NCBI GenBank assembly: GCA_025449595.1
Contig: JANWJC010000155.1
Coordinates: 1 to 32,554 of the forward strand
Origin: Acidobacteriota bacterium
GTDB lineage: Bacteria > Actinomycetota > Actinomycetes > S36-B12 > CAIYMF01
Length of the DNA: 32,554 nucleotides
Reading direction: 5' to 3'
Part shown: piece after piece, positions 1 through 7,620 of the stretch
How positions within the stretch are numbered: position 1 is the stretch's first letter
Layout: each line of letters starts with the position of its first letter
Made by a program: the position numbers and the translations under genes
Notes under the pieces: model-generated
Databases searched by the model: none
The model's input: the letters and a program-made list of their open reading frames with translations, nothing else
Told to the model about the DNA's origin: nothing

Positions 1-703
1 CGACCTCGATCTGCTCGGCCTCGGGGTCGAGGCACGCCCGCCAGTCGATCACGCCGTCGGAGGTGGAGTAGACCGAGAGGTACGGGACCTGCGCCGGGAA
101 GTCGCCTCGCAGCAGGTCGCGCACCTGGCGGGCGCAGTCACCAGCGATGCAGTCGGTGCCCATGACTCCGGGTACGCCGAGGGACTGCAGCAGCGTGAGC
201 ACCTGGATCTGAAACGCCAGGGTCGCGTTGACGGCGAGCGGGTCCAGGTTGGGCGTCGCAAGGGTGATCAGGCCGGCCACCAGCTCGGGGCGGCGCATCG
301 CCACCAGCTTGCCCAGCGTGCCGCCCCGGCTCCACCCGACCAGGGCTACTTTGTGCCCCGTGCGCGCCACGGCGTGCAGGAGACGCGCCTCCACCGCATC
401 GGCCATCTCCAGGGTGCATCCCGCGTTGGGCGCGATGTGCGATCCCGAGGTCCAGTGCCCGCGCCGTCGCAGCTCGTCCGACAACGCGGTGAGCGCGAAG
501 TCGCCGGACAGAAATCCGGGGACGAGCAGCACCGGGATCCGCTCGGGATCCACGACCGTCCGCCTGCGACGGTGCGAGATCAGTGCACCGGCGACCTGGA
601 ACATGGACAGCTCTTCGCGCACCGTGGTGCGGACGTCGGGACGGAACGCGGCGGGGCGGGGTATGTCGTCGCCGTACCACTCGATCCGATCTTGACCTGT
701 CAC
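1..703 (-). CDS. Alpha/beta-fold hydrolase (lipase-like), C-terminus beyond the window
   Basis: Reading the minus strand from GTG at 703 gives 234 residues with no stop before the window edge. Residues about 57-65 form a hydrophobic strand followed by PGF, and GWSRGG at 123-128 is a nucleophile elbow with Ser125. A strand-then-acid segment YSTSDGVIDW near 212-221 offers Asp216 (or Asp220) as the catalytic acid. The catalytic His would lie beyond the left edge. This pattern fits esterase/lipase-type alpha/beta hydrolases; the substrate is unknown. No signal peptide is visible, so it is probably cytoplasmic. No good ribosome site precedes the GTG, and the frame stays open upstream, so the start is uncertain. 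It diverges from the GGDEF gene. The longer minus-strand ORF in another frame here is a shadow. Confidence 0.8.
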   Translation of the reverse strand, partial: MTGQDRIEWYGDDIPRPAAFRPDVRTTVREELSMFQVAGALISHRRRRTVVDPERIPVLLVPGFLSGDFALTALSDELRRRGHWTSGSHIAPNAGCTLEMADAVEARLLHAVARTGHKVALVGWSRGGTLGKLVAMRRPELVAGLITLATPNLDPLAVNATLAFQIQVLTLLQSLGVPGVMGTDCIAGDCARQVRDLLRGDFPAQVPYLSVYSTSDGVIDWRACLDPEAEQIEV

Positions 704-926
704 AACATCATTGTGCGCCAGCTGCGCGTCGCGGACACCTCGGGACACGTGGTTCGCGTTCCTGATCGGCCGCCGGCACGAACAGGTGGCGCTGAAACTG
801 GTTCGTACCGCTCGGATCCGGTCGTCGTGCTCAGGTTCACAGTCCGTGCACAGGCGGCTCACCCGGACGGGTCAATAACCGGACCCCGGGCATGACAGTG
901 CGCCACCGAACCAGCATGATCTGCCT
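704..926. other. Divergent intergenic region
   Basis: This 223-base gap separates the minus-strand hydrolase from the plus-strand GGDEF gene and should hold both promoters. Just before the GGDEF start is CATGAT (915-920), six bases from the ATG, which would suit a weak -10 of a leaderless transcript, but the match is poor. No operator-like palindrome was seen. Confidence 0.3.
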
Positions 927-3566
927 ATGGCTGGGGGACGGCCGGGCGCTGTCACGAGGATCGCCGACGCGCTTCGCGCGCCAGGCGCCCTCGACGACCC
1001 AGAAACCGTGGCCGCTGCCGAGGAGGTCGGCCTCGGCATCATCTCGGTCGACGGCGCCGGGCGGGTGCGCTGGAGCGACTCGGCGTACCGATGGCACGGC
1101 CGACCACGCTGGCAACGCGTGCGCACCGTCGAGGACTCGCTAAGCGAGGTTCAGGTGGGGGGCGATGAGTTGCGCGCTGTCTACGCCGCGCTGGCGACGG
1201 GCTCGGGATCGTCCCAGGACGCCGGGGTCCGCTACATCGTGACGGGCGAGCACAAGGTGGCCCACACGGTCTATCTGCTGCCGATCGGACGGGGCACGGC
1301 GCTGGTGTCCGGCCGGCCCTTCGAGGCAGAGGAGTGGGACGGCTCGCCAGCTGCACCGGCCGAGCCCGCCGAGCCCACGGTCCCGTCCGACACGGTTGCG
1401 CGCGCGTTGGAGGAGATCGTGGGCTCCCAGGACGTGCCGGAGTCCGCGGTGACCGGTGCGGTCCTCACGGCAGACGTCACGATCGACCTGACCGACTCTG
1501 CGCGCGCCGGCCTCGACGCCGGGTCTCGGGTCGACGAGCCGGTCTCGGAAGCGGCCAGAGACCCTCGCCCCTCTCAGTGGCGGGAGCTGTTCGTCTCCAG
1601 CCCGGTCGCGATGGTGCTGCTGGACCGGGACGACCACCTGCACCAGGCGAACGACGCGTTCTGCGCCCTCGTCGGCGCCGGGCGGAACCAGGTGCTGGCC
1701 CTGGACTACGGACCCCTGCTCGCAGCCGCGATCGAGGCGTCAGCGCTCGATGACGGGTCGGCCGAGGCCGCCGAACACACTGGCCAGTCGGCCGCCGAGC
1801 ACCGCTTGCGCCGCCCGGACGGGGATCAGCGCTGGGTGCGGCTGCGTACCGCCGTGGTGGAGCTCGAAGGTGCGCTGCACCGTCTGGTCACTGTCGAGGA
1901 CCTCACCACCGTCCGGGAGACGGAGTACCGGTTGCGCCGGGAGGCGTTGCACGACCAGCTGACCGGCCTGCCGAACCGTCGGCTCCTCGTGGACCGGTTG
2001 GACCGGGCGCTGACTCGCGGCCGTCGTACGCAGGCGGGGGTGGCTGTCTTCTTCATCGACGTGGACGACCTCAAGCGGGTCAACGACACGTACGGCCACG
2101 CCGGCGGTGACCTGATGATCGTGACCGTCGCGCGGGCTCTGCGGGCGGCGCTGCGCGACGCGGACACCTTGGCCCGCATCGGCGGCGACGAGTTCGTCGC
2201 GGTCTGCGAGGACCTGGACGATGGTCGCTCGCTCGACGAGGTCGGCGACCGTCTCATCCATGCCGTCAACGCGCCGCTGGTCCTCGACGGCGACCACGTG
2301 ACAATCTCGCTAAGTGTCGGGGTCGCGACGCCGCATGAAGGCGGCGAGGACGCCGAGAGCCTGCTCGAGCGAGCAGACGCGGCGATGTATCGGGCCAAGG
2401 CCGCCGGCGGTGGCCGACTGTCGACGAGCCCACGTCCTGGTACGACGGGCGGCGAGGCCGAGGTCGCGATCGCCGACTGGCTCGCCGCGATGTCGGCGGG
2501 CCAGCTCCGGCTGGAGTATCTGCCGGTCGTACGGGCCGACGACGGACAGGTGCTCGGCGTCGAGGGCCGGTTGCGCTGGCGCCATCCCAGCCTGGGTGAG
2601 CTCACCGCGATCGACCTGCTGGACAGCCCCGGTGCGAACCGTGCCACCGCCGAGCTGGTGCGCTGGTCGGTCCGCCAGGCATTGACGGACGTCCAGGCCG
2701 CCACACCGGCAGGCAGTGGGCCGCTGACCTTGTGGCTGACCGTCCCGTTCCGGGCGCTCGTGCAGCACGGCGTGGCGGACGCGGTGGCGGTGGCGTACCG
2801 GGATCAGCACGGGCGCAACGTGCCCCAGCTCGTCCTCGAGATCCAGGAGCGCGGCCTCGCGTCGTTGATCCGACGTGGCAAGCCGCCGCGTGAGCTGGAC
2901 CGGCTGGTGTCCGCTGGGCCGGTGTCGGTCGGGGTCGGCAGGTTCGACGGCTGCGCCCTGCCTCTTGGCATCCTTGCCCGGCTCCCGCTCGGCAGCGTCA
3001 AGCTCCACCGTGATCTGGTCAACGACGCCACGCACGCCGAAGCGCCGGCAATGGTGATGACAGGCCTGGTGACCGGGGTGAACACTCTCGGGGTTGTCAC
3101 GGTTGCGTCGGGGGTCGACCATGCGGAGCACCTGCGGATGGCGCGCGCGGCTGGAGTCGTTGCGGTGCAAGGAAAATTTGTGGGGAACAGCGTGTCGGCA
3201 AAGGAGCTGGCAGATGTCCTTGCGCTGACCCCGGTGTGGTTCGCGAAGGATTCAGCGGCGCTGGAGACCCCCGAACTGCGGTCGACCGCGCTGTCGGCCG
3301 TCGTCCCAACGGCGCCGGTCGCTGCGGCTGTGGCCGCGACCCGGTCCGAGCTGCTGCTCGCGGGTGAACGGATCGACCTGACCGTCGACATCGGAGAGGC
3401 GCTGGCGGCGGAGACAGGCGTGCCGCTGCCCGGTGACTTCGTGCCCGGCGCCCCGGGTCAGGTGGACCGGTCCGGCGGCGACGCGGGGACGTCGCGGCCT
3501 GATACCGGCCCGCACCTGCTGCTGCGTCCACCGAGGCTGACCCCCATGGTCGCCAACGCCTCGTGA
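927..3566 (+). CDS. Diguanylate cyclase with PAS-like sensors and a degenerate EAL domain
   Basis: The protein has 879 residues and no obvious membrane segment. Residues about 30-130 look PAS-like. A clear PAS domain at about 215-330 is followed by a GGDEF domain (335-500). The GGDEF signature is intact at 419-423, and an RxxD inhibitory site (Arg410, Asp413) lies exactly five residues before it, so cyclic-di-GMP synthesis with product inhibition is likely. An EAL-like domain covers about 512-770, but its key residues are gone: the EAL triad reads EGR (546-548), the Asn of the NLS motif is Trp, and the DDFG aspartates are missing. It is therefore predicted to lack phosphodiesterase activity. 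The last 80 residues are low-complexity. ATG 927 has no strong ribosome site. The gene runs convergently into the metallopeptidase gene, 7 bases away. Confidence 0.92.
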   Translation: MAGGRPGAVTRIADALRAPGALDDPETVAAAEEVGLGIISVDGAGRVRWSDSAYRWHGRPRWQRVRTVEDSLSEVQVGGDELRAVYAALATGSGSSQDAGVRYIVTGEHKVAHTVYLLPIGRGTALVSGRPFEAEEWDGSPAAPAEPAEPTVPSDTVARALEEIVGSQDVPESAVTGAVLTADVTIDLTDSARAGLDAGSRVDEPVSEAARDPRPSQWRELFVSSPVAMVLLDRDDHLHQANDAFCALVGAGRNQVLALDYGPLLAAAIEASALDDGSAEAAEHTGQSAAEHRLRRPDGDQRWVRLRTAVVELEGALHRLVTVEDLTTVRETEYRLRREALHDQLTGLPNRRLLVDRLDRALTRGRRTQAGVAVFFIDVDDLKRVNDTYGHAGGDLMIVTVARALRAALRDADTLARIGGDEFVAVCEDLDDGRSLDEVGDRLIHAVNAPLVLDGDHVTISLSVGVATPHEGGEDAESLLERADAAMYRAKAAGGGRLSTSPRPGTTGGEAEVAIADWLAAMSAGQLRLEYLPVVRADDGQVLGVEGRLRWRHPSLGELTAIDLLDSPGANRATAELVRWSVRQALTDVQAATPAGSGPLTLWLTVPFRALVQHGVADAVAVAYRDQHGRNVPQLVLEIQERGLASLIRRGKPPRELDRLVSAGPVSVGVGRFDGCALPLGILARLPLGSVKLHRDLVNDATHAEAPAMVMTGLVTGVNTLGVVTVASGVDHAEHLRMARAAGVVAVQGKFVGNSVSAKELADVLALTPVWFAKDSAALETPELRSTALSAVVPTAPVAAAVAATRSELLLAGERIDLTVDIGEALAAETGVPLPGDFVPGAPGQVDRSGGDAGTSRPDTGPHLLLRPPRLTPMVANAS

Positions 3567-3573
3567 GCAGTTC

Positions 3574-3924
3574 TCAGCCGTAGCCGAGTTCGTGCAGACG
3601 GTCGTCATCGATCCCGAAGTGGTGCGCGATCTCGTGCACCACAGTGATGTGGACCTCGCGGACGACCTGACGTCGGTCGTGGCAGATCGACAGGATCGGG
3701 TTCCGGTAGATCGTGATCTGGTCAGGCATCGCGCCGGCGTAGCTGAAGCCTCGCTCGGTGAGCGGGATGCCGACGTAAAGGCCCAGCAGACCCGGCTGGT
3801 CGGCGGGTGCGTCGTCCACGACGGAGATGACGACGTTGTCCACGAGTCTCGCCAGCTCGACCGGGACGCTGTCCAGCGCCTCAGCCACCAGGTCCTCGAA
3901 CTCGTCGATCGCGATGTCCAGCAC
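3574..3924 (-). CDS. Zincin-like metallopeptidase family protein (PF06262-type)
   Basis: This 116-residue protein has the HExxH zinc motif near its C-terminus (His97, Glu98, His101) within VVHEIAHHFGI. An acidic stretch follows, and the protein ends soon after HELG. Length and motif placement match the small actinobacterial metallopeptidase family PF06262 (formerly DUF1025), whose substrates are unknown. There is no signal peptide, so it should be cytoplasmic. It starts at ATG 3924 and is convergent with the GGDEF gene. Proteolytic activity is inferred from the motif only. Confidence 0.88.
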   Translation of the reverse strand: MLDIAIDEFEDLVAEALDSVPVELARLVDNVVISVVDDAPADQPGLLGLYVGIPLTERGFSYAGAMPDQITIYRNPILSICHDRRQVVREVHITVVHEIAHHFGIDDDRLHELGYG

Positions 3925-3944
3925 CCCTCGATCCTGCCCTGCGG

Positions 3945-3997
3945 GGAGGTGCCGGTCACCGTCGCAGGGAGGTGCGGGTCACCGTCGCAGGGAGGTC
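3945..3997. repeat. Tandem repeat, 23-base unit, about 2.3 copies
   Basis: Two adjacent 23-base units (3945-3967 and 3968-3990) differ at one position. A third partial unit starts at 3991. They lie just upstream of the metallopeptidase start (ATG 3924, minus strand), so they may sit in its promoter or leader. Confidence 0.8.
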
Positions 3998-4108
3998 CGC
4001 ACCAGGGCGAGTCTTCCCGGCCGGACGCGTACCCGCCTTTTGGAGCCGGGCGTCCGCGTCGTCTATGCTTCACCGGTCCCCGACAGGTGGCGTCGGGTGC
4101 CACTAAAG

Positions 4109-4181
4109 GCCCCCATCGTCTAGCGGCCCAGGACACCGCCCTTTCACGGCGGCAGCACGGGTTCGAATCCCGTTGGGGGTA
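4109..4181 (+). tRNA. tRNA-Glu (anticodon TTC)
   Basis: The 73-base cloverleaf has a seven-pair acceptor stem (GCCCCCA with TGGGGGT, ending in a G-U pair). The anticodon stem CCGCC/GGCGG encloses the loop CTTTCAC, with anticodon TTC at 4143-4145. The T-arm carries GGTTCGAATCC. The 3' CCA is not encoded. It is the first gene of a Glu-Asp-Phe cluster, which is common in actinobacteria. Confidence 0.97.
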
Positions 4182-4217
4182 CGTCAAGAAGGTCAAGGCT
4201 CCGGAACTCGGGGTCGA

Positions 4218-4291
4218 GGCCCGGTAGCGCAGTTGGTTAGCGCGCCGCCCTGTCACGGCGGAGGTCGCGGGTTCGAGTCCCGTCCGGGTCG
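4218..4291 (+). tRNA. tRNA-Asp (anticodon GTC)
   Basis: The 74-base cloverleaf has acceptor stem GGCCCGG with CCGGGTC. The anticodon stem CCGCC/GGCGG encloses CTGTCAC, with anticodon GTC at 4252-4254. The T-loop motif GGTTCGAGTCC is present and the discriminator is G. CCA is not encoded. It lies 36 bases after tRNA-Glu and is probably co-transcribed with it. Confidence 0.97.
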
Positions 4292-4296
4292 CAACA

Positions 4297-4324
4297 CTGT
4301 GTGATGAAGATCTGTGTGATGAAG
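4297..4324. repeat. Short direct repeat after tRNA-Asp
   Basis: CTGTGTGATGAAG occurs at 4297-4309 and again at 4312-4324, making a 15-base tandem period right after tRNA-Asp. No role can be assigned. It could be a scar of slippage or of insertion next to a tRNA. Confidence 0.6.
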
Positions 4325-4364
4325 CCCCCTACTGTCTCGCTCCGCTCGTCAGCGGGCCCAACGC

Positions 4365-4385
4365 GCGGTGCGTTAGACGCACCGC
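4365..4385. terminator. Hairpin between tRNA-Asp and tRNA-Phe, terminator-like
   Basis: A perfect nine-base-pair inverted repeat (GCGGTGCGT / ACGCACCGC) encloses a three-base loop. There is no T-run after it, which is usual for actinobacterial terminator-like hairpins. It may end the Glu-Asp transcript. Confidence 0.4.
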
Positions 4386-4484
4386 ACACGCCCCAACGAT
4401 GCGCCCGATGTCGAGTGCGCGCCGGTCGATCGGCTACGATCACCCGGCACACGAGCAGGAGGTTCCGCCTTCGCCGTGCTGTCT

Positions 4485-4558
4485 GGCCAGGTAGCTCAGT
4501 TGGTACGAGCGTCCGACTGAAAATCGGAAGGTCGGCGGTTCGACCCCGCCCCTGGCCA
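4485..4558 (+). tRNA. tRNA-Phe (anticodon GAA)
   Basis: The 74-base cloverleaf has a perfect acceptor stem GGCCAGG/CCTGGCC and the D-arm AGCTCAGTTGGTA. The anticodon stem TCCGA/TCGGA encloses CTGAAAA (anticodon GAA). The T-arm is GGCGGTTCGACCCCGCC-like. Only ACC of the 3' end is present, so CCA is not fully encoded. A hairpin lies downstream at 4590-4615. Confidence 0.97.
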
Positions 4559-4589
4559 CCTCATCACCGCGGGTCAGAGCCCTAGGGGC

Positions 4590-4615
4590 GGATCTTGCGG
4601 CCATCGCAAGGATCC
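4590..4615. terminator. Hairpin after tRNA-Phe, probable terminator
   Basis: GGATCTTGCG (4590-4599) pairs with CGCAA-G-GATCC (4605-4615), with one bulged G and a five-base loop. It lies 31 bases after the tRNA and is followed by a pyrimidine-rich stretch, consistent with transcript termination. Confidence 0.5.
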
Positions 4616-4871
4616 TCCGTCTCTCACAATCACTTCAGGTGAGCGCCCAGACTGCGGTCCAGTCCCGAGTGGTGCTGCGGCGACACCCATGGTTCATTGG
4701 CCGCTGCTGCCTGGTGGCGCCTTACGCACCGACCCGCCGCCCGGAGGAGTCGACCGACGGCATCGGCTCAATGCCGCTGAACCAGTTCCTCGTTGCGGTC
4801 TGCCGACAGGCGGAGCGCGCCCTGGACCTCACCGTCACAGCCAGTGTCGGCCCCGACGATAGATTCCCGAC
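4616..4871. other. Non-coding stretch, nothing recognised
   Basis: Between the tRNA hairpin and the Pr6Pr remnant no convincing gene is seen. An open frame at 4639-4875 gives a 78-residue product with no family features and no ribosome site. The region may hold decayed sequence belonging to the neighbouring pseudogene. Confidence 0.4.
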
Positions 4872-5391
4872 ATGACCGGGGGAGATCAGCTGTACGCCGA
4901 GCAGCGCGCCCCGCTCACCGCGGCCGGCCGGCACGTCGGTCTCCGGCTCGGCATGGCGAGTGCTGCGCTTGGGGTCGTTGACCGGGATCACCGTTACGGG
5001 CCTGGTCTACGCGACGGTGCTCGCCCCGTACGTCCATCTGACCGGGTGGGCCATGGTTTACAACTGCGTCTTCCATTACGCCATGCCCGCCGCCGGTGTC
5101 GTCGGGTTCCTGCTCATCGGGCCGCGGCTCCGGCTGCGGGCCCGGGATCTCGTCTCTATGGTGTGGCCGGTGTTGTGGCTTGTCTACACGATGGTGCGAG
5201 GCGCGCTGCTCCATCCAGAGTTCACCGGCTTCGCGTCCGCCCCCAGCCATTACCCGTAAGAGTTCCTAGACGTGGATCGGGTATCGCTCATCGAGGTCGT
5301 CGGATCCATCGCCTTCCTGTCCTTGCTCATCGCCGGGATCGGCGTCGCCTACATCGGGGCCTCCCGATGGCTCGACAGCCGTCAGCCTTGA
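4872..5391 (+). pseudogene. Pr6Pr-family membrane protein, broken by internal loss/frameshift and an in-frame stop
   Basis: From about 4951 one frame reads a classic Pr6Pr core: WRVLRLGSLTGITVTGLVY, the HLTGW segment, GPR, then WPVLWLVYTMVRGAL. The frame then stops at TAA 5257-5259, exactly where the family has Tyr in a YPY-FLDV motif. After the stop the same frame continues EFLDVDRVS and a last membrane helix, and ends at TGA 5389-5391. A TAC-to-TAA change explains the stop. The original start may be ATG 4872, whose frame gives HVGLRLGMASAALGVV, a typical first helix, but it then needs a frame change and the loss of the usual second and third helices near 4955-4965. Pr6Pr proteins are integral membrane proteins of unknown function. 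A sequencing error could explain the stop, but not the missing segment. Confidence 0.75.
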
Positions 5392-5789
5392 CCGGCGACA
5401 TAACCGAGAACGCCGGCGGCATCTCGTACACCACCGCGAACACGTCCTACTCGGCCGGTCGATGGGTCGTGTACGCCGCGGCCATCATCGTGTGCGCGGC
5501 CGGGGTGTCCAGCAGCTACTCCGCCCAGCGCGACTACTCGTTCGAGGACTCCGGCGACCCCGCCTCGAACGTCCGCCGGCTCCACCTGCCGATCCTGCCG
5601 ACCGCCGCCGGCACGGTGTCGATGGCGATCTACGGCCTCACCGTGCCGGGATCACCGTTGCAGTCCGAGGTCTCGGGCACGGCGTTCGGCGTCTGGAGTG
5701 GCTGCCTTGCCGTCGGAGGCGGCGTCGTGATGTCGATCTTCGCGCCGTTCCTCGGCAAGGGCAACGGCGCGACGGGAAAACCCGGATGA
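5367..5789 (+). CDS. Small membrane protein, unrecognised
   Basis: This frame, different from the Pr6Pr remnant and overlapping its last 25 bases, gives 140 residues from ATG 5367. It has about three hydrophobic segments: near residues 33-48 (WVVYAAAIIVCAAGV), 74-90, and 108-128 (GVWSGCLAVGGGVVMSIFAPF). The loop between the first two carries a YSFEDSGDPASN stretch. I recognise no family. The start is uncertain, because only a weak purine run precedes the ATG and the frame stays open far upstream. It could be translationally coupled to the Pr6Pr gene when that was intact. Confidence 0.5.
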   Translation: MARQPSALTGDITENAGGISYTTANTSYSAGRWVVYAAAIIVCAAGVSSSYSAQRDYSFEDSGDPASNVRRLHLPILPTAAGTVSMAIYGLTVPGSPLQSEVSGTAFGVWSGCLAVGGGVVMSIFAPFLGKGNGATGKPG

Positions 5790-5837
5790 CCGGTCGCCTG
5801 GCACGCCGCTCGGTCTCGGACGGACTCTGTTGGACCC

Positions 5838-6227
5838 TCAGCGTCGTCGCCGCCGCGCACGCCGGTGCAACCCAGCAGCGGACACCGGTGACAGGGGAGC
5901 GCCGAACGGGTCGATGAACATGGCACATGGCCCGGTGGGGCTCGGCACGGTGTCGTCGAGGACCTTGATCGTGTAGCTCAGCGCGTCCCCGTCCAGGTGC
6001 GGATCTTGGATCACCACCACGGCATCCGTGGGAGGCCGGTCGCCCGGCTCGGCGAACGAGGGGACGGCGTTCGGGGGGTTCTCAGCGAAACTGTTGCCCC
6101 CGTCACGCCAGTTGGCGACGAACTGTCGGGTCGACATGTGTCCGACCTCGCGTTGGGGACGATCGGCGAAGTACAGCGTCGAGGGCGACAGGCCTCGCAA
6201 CGTGATGGTTCCCCGGGTGCTGGTCAT
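5838..6227 (-). CDS. Small protein of unknown function
   Basis: Minus-strand frame of 129 residues from ATG 6227. It begins with GTITLRGLSPSTLYFADRP, continues with a GHMSTRQFVANW segment and an NPPNAVPSF segment, then DAVVVIQDPHLDGDALSYTIKVLDD and GPCAMFIDPFG. It looks like a compact beta-rich domain. The composition (low in Arg/Ala until the last 15 residues, varied hydrophobics) is that of a real protein rather than a shadow. I associate this pattern with conserved hypothetical proteins but cannot name the family. The frame stays open to ATG 6365, but the extra 46 residues look random and would overlap the start of the divergent secreted-protein gene, so I prefer 6227. Confidence 0.6.
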   Translation of the reverse strand: MTSTRGTITLRGLSPSTLYFADRPQREVGHMSTRQFVANWRDGGNSFAENPPNAVPSFAEPGDRPPTDAVVVIQDPHLDGDALSYTIKVLDDTVPSPTGPCAMFIDPFGAPLSPVSAAGLHRRARRRRR

Positions 6228-6363
6228 GCTCGCCGCCGTGTGAACGAACAGCTGCCGGTGCCTTCGGTCGCTCGTCGACGGCGTGTCTGCGACGACGGGT
6301 GAACGTGTCGCGCGAACGGTACGTGTAACTGGTGGACCGTCCGTCACACGCATGGGAGGACTC

Positions 6364-7482
6364 ATGTCAAGAACATTGCGACTTACACCTCACGGCCTGC
6401 GTATCGCGGGCTGCGTGGTGCTCTTGAGTGCCGCGCTGACCTTCCCCGCCTCTCCGGCGCTCGCGTCGGGGGGAGGCTTCCTCGGCGGGCTGGACGACAT
6501 CAAGACGGTCGCCAGCACAGTCCCGGCGAACGGCGACGTCAATCCATACGGCGTCGCGGTGGCGCCGACCACGGTCGGCCACCTGCACCGGGGTGATGTT
6601 CTGGTCAGCAACTTCAACAACTCGACCAATGCTCAGGGCACCGGCACAACGATCGTGGAGATCACTCCCGGCGGGCGCAGAAGCGTCTTCGCGACGGTGC
6701 ACGAGTCGCAGGTACCGGGCGGCGTGGGCCTGACGACTGCCCTGATCGCGCTGCGCTCGGGCTGGGTCATCGTGGGGAACCTGCCGACCACCGATGGGAC
6801 GTCCGCCACTGCCACCGCAGGATCCTTGCTGGTCATCGACCCATGGGGTCATCTGCGCGAAGTCTGGAAGGGCCATGGGATCAACGGCCCGTGGGACGCG
6901 ACCGCCGCCGACTTCGGGGACCAGGCAGTCCTGTTCGTGACGAACGTGCTGAACGGGACAGTGGCGCACTCGCCTGCCACCGTGTTCCGAGGTACCGTCC
7001 TGCGGCTGCGGATCGCCCTGACCGGGTCGATGCCCAGGATCGAGTCGACGCGGGTGATCGGGTCAGGCTTCCCGGAGCGGACCGACCCCGCGGCTCTGGT
7101 CGTCGGCCCCACCGGGGTCGCACTCGGCTCCGACGGGACGCTGTACGTCGCCGACACCGTGCGCTCACGACTAGCGGCGATCCCCTACGCCCTCACCCGG
7201 GTGACCAGCGCAGGCGACGGCGCGACGGTGCGCAGCGGTGGACCGCTCAACGGTCCGCTGGGGCTGGTCGCCGTCCCTGGCGGGGACCTGGTCTCGGTCA
7301 ACGCCGGCGACGGGCGCGCGGTCGAGGTGAGTCCCGACGGGCGTCTGATCGCAGTGCGCTGGCTGGACAAGTCCGGCTCCCCGCCTGGCGCAGGCGCACT
7401 GTTCGGGCTCGCGGTGGCAAACCGTGGGCACACCCTGTACTTCGTTGACGACGCCACCAACACCCTGCAACTACTGCACTGA
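6364..7482 (+). CDS. Secreted NHL/SMP-30-like beta-propeller protein
   Basis: The 372-residue product starts at ATG 6364, with GGAGGA at 6355-6360 as ribosome site. An in-frame ATG at 6283 lacks such a site and adds no plausible sequence. Residues 1-35 form a signal peptide (Arg-containing n-region, hydrophobic core, PASPALAS cleavage region). The rest has repeated blade-like units such as PYGVAVAP, GSLLVIDPWG, GVALGSDGTLYVADT, GPLGLVAVPGGDLVSVNAGDG and LFGLAVANRGHTLYFVDD, typical of NHL, SMP-30 or YVTN-type six-bladed propellers. It should act outside the cell; ligand or activity is unknown. A strong hairpin follows the stop. Confidence 0.82.
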   Translation: MSRTLRLTPHGLRIAGCVVLLSAALTFPASPALASGGGFLGGLDDIKTVASTVPANGDVNPYGVAVAPTTVGHLHRGDVLVSNFNNSTNAQGTGTTIVEITPGGRRSVFATVHESQVPGGVGLTTALIALRSGWVIVGNLPTTDGTSATATAGSLLVIDPWGHLREVWKGHGINGPWDATAADFGDQAVLFVTNVLNGTVAHSPATVFRGTVLRLRIALTGSMPRIESTRVIGSGFPERTDPAALVVGPTGVALGSDGTLYVADTVRSRLAAIPYALTRVTSAGDGATVRSGGPLNGPLGLVAVPGGDLVSVNAGDGRAVEVSPDGRLIAVRWLDKSGSPPGAGALFGLAVANRGHTLYFVDDATNTLQLLH

Positions 7483-7494
7483 CGTCGGTCGACC

Positions 7495-7533
7495 GCCCGG
7501 TCCGGTGGGTAAGCGCAACCCAACGGACCGGGC
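7495..7533. terminator. Strong hairpin terminator after the propeller gene
   Basis: A 16-base inverted repeat with one mismatch (5' arm 7495-7510, 3' arm 7518-7533) encloses a seven-base loop, 13 bases after the stop codon. There is no T-run, but position and stability suit an actinobacterial terminator. Confidence 0.65.
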
Positions 7534-7620
7534 ACGGCCGTTCATCACATTCGCGGCTCATTAGGGTCGACGGCAGCTGTTTTGTGAGCGTGGTTTCAGG
7601 AGGCCCAGTGGGAGTGCTCG

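Noticed and set aside
138-895. Open frames on both strands over the hydrolase gene, up to 180 residues
   Set aside because: Arg/Pro/His-rich products with no family features; the hydrolase frame on the minus strand carries clear motifs.
1826-3391. Long minus-strand frames over the GGDEF gene
   Set aside because: Shadows of a well-supported plus-strand gene with intact domain motifs; products are Ser/Arg-rich.
3252-4256. 334-residue minus-strand frame
   Set aside because: It runs through two tRNA genes and over two better-supported coding regions.
4639-4875. 78-residue plus-strand frame after the tRNA cluster
   Set aside because: No ribosome site, no domain features and no coupling to a neighbour.
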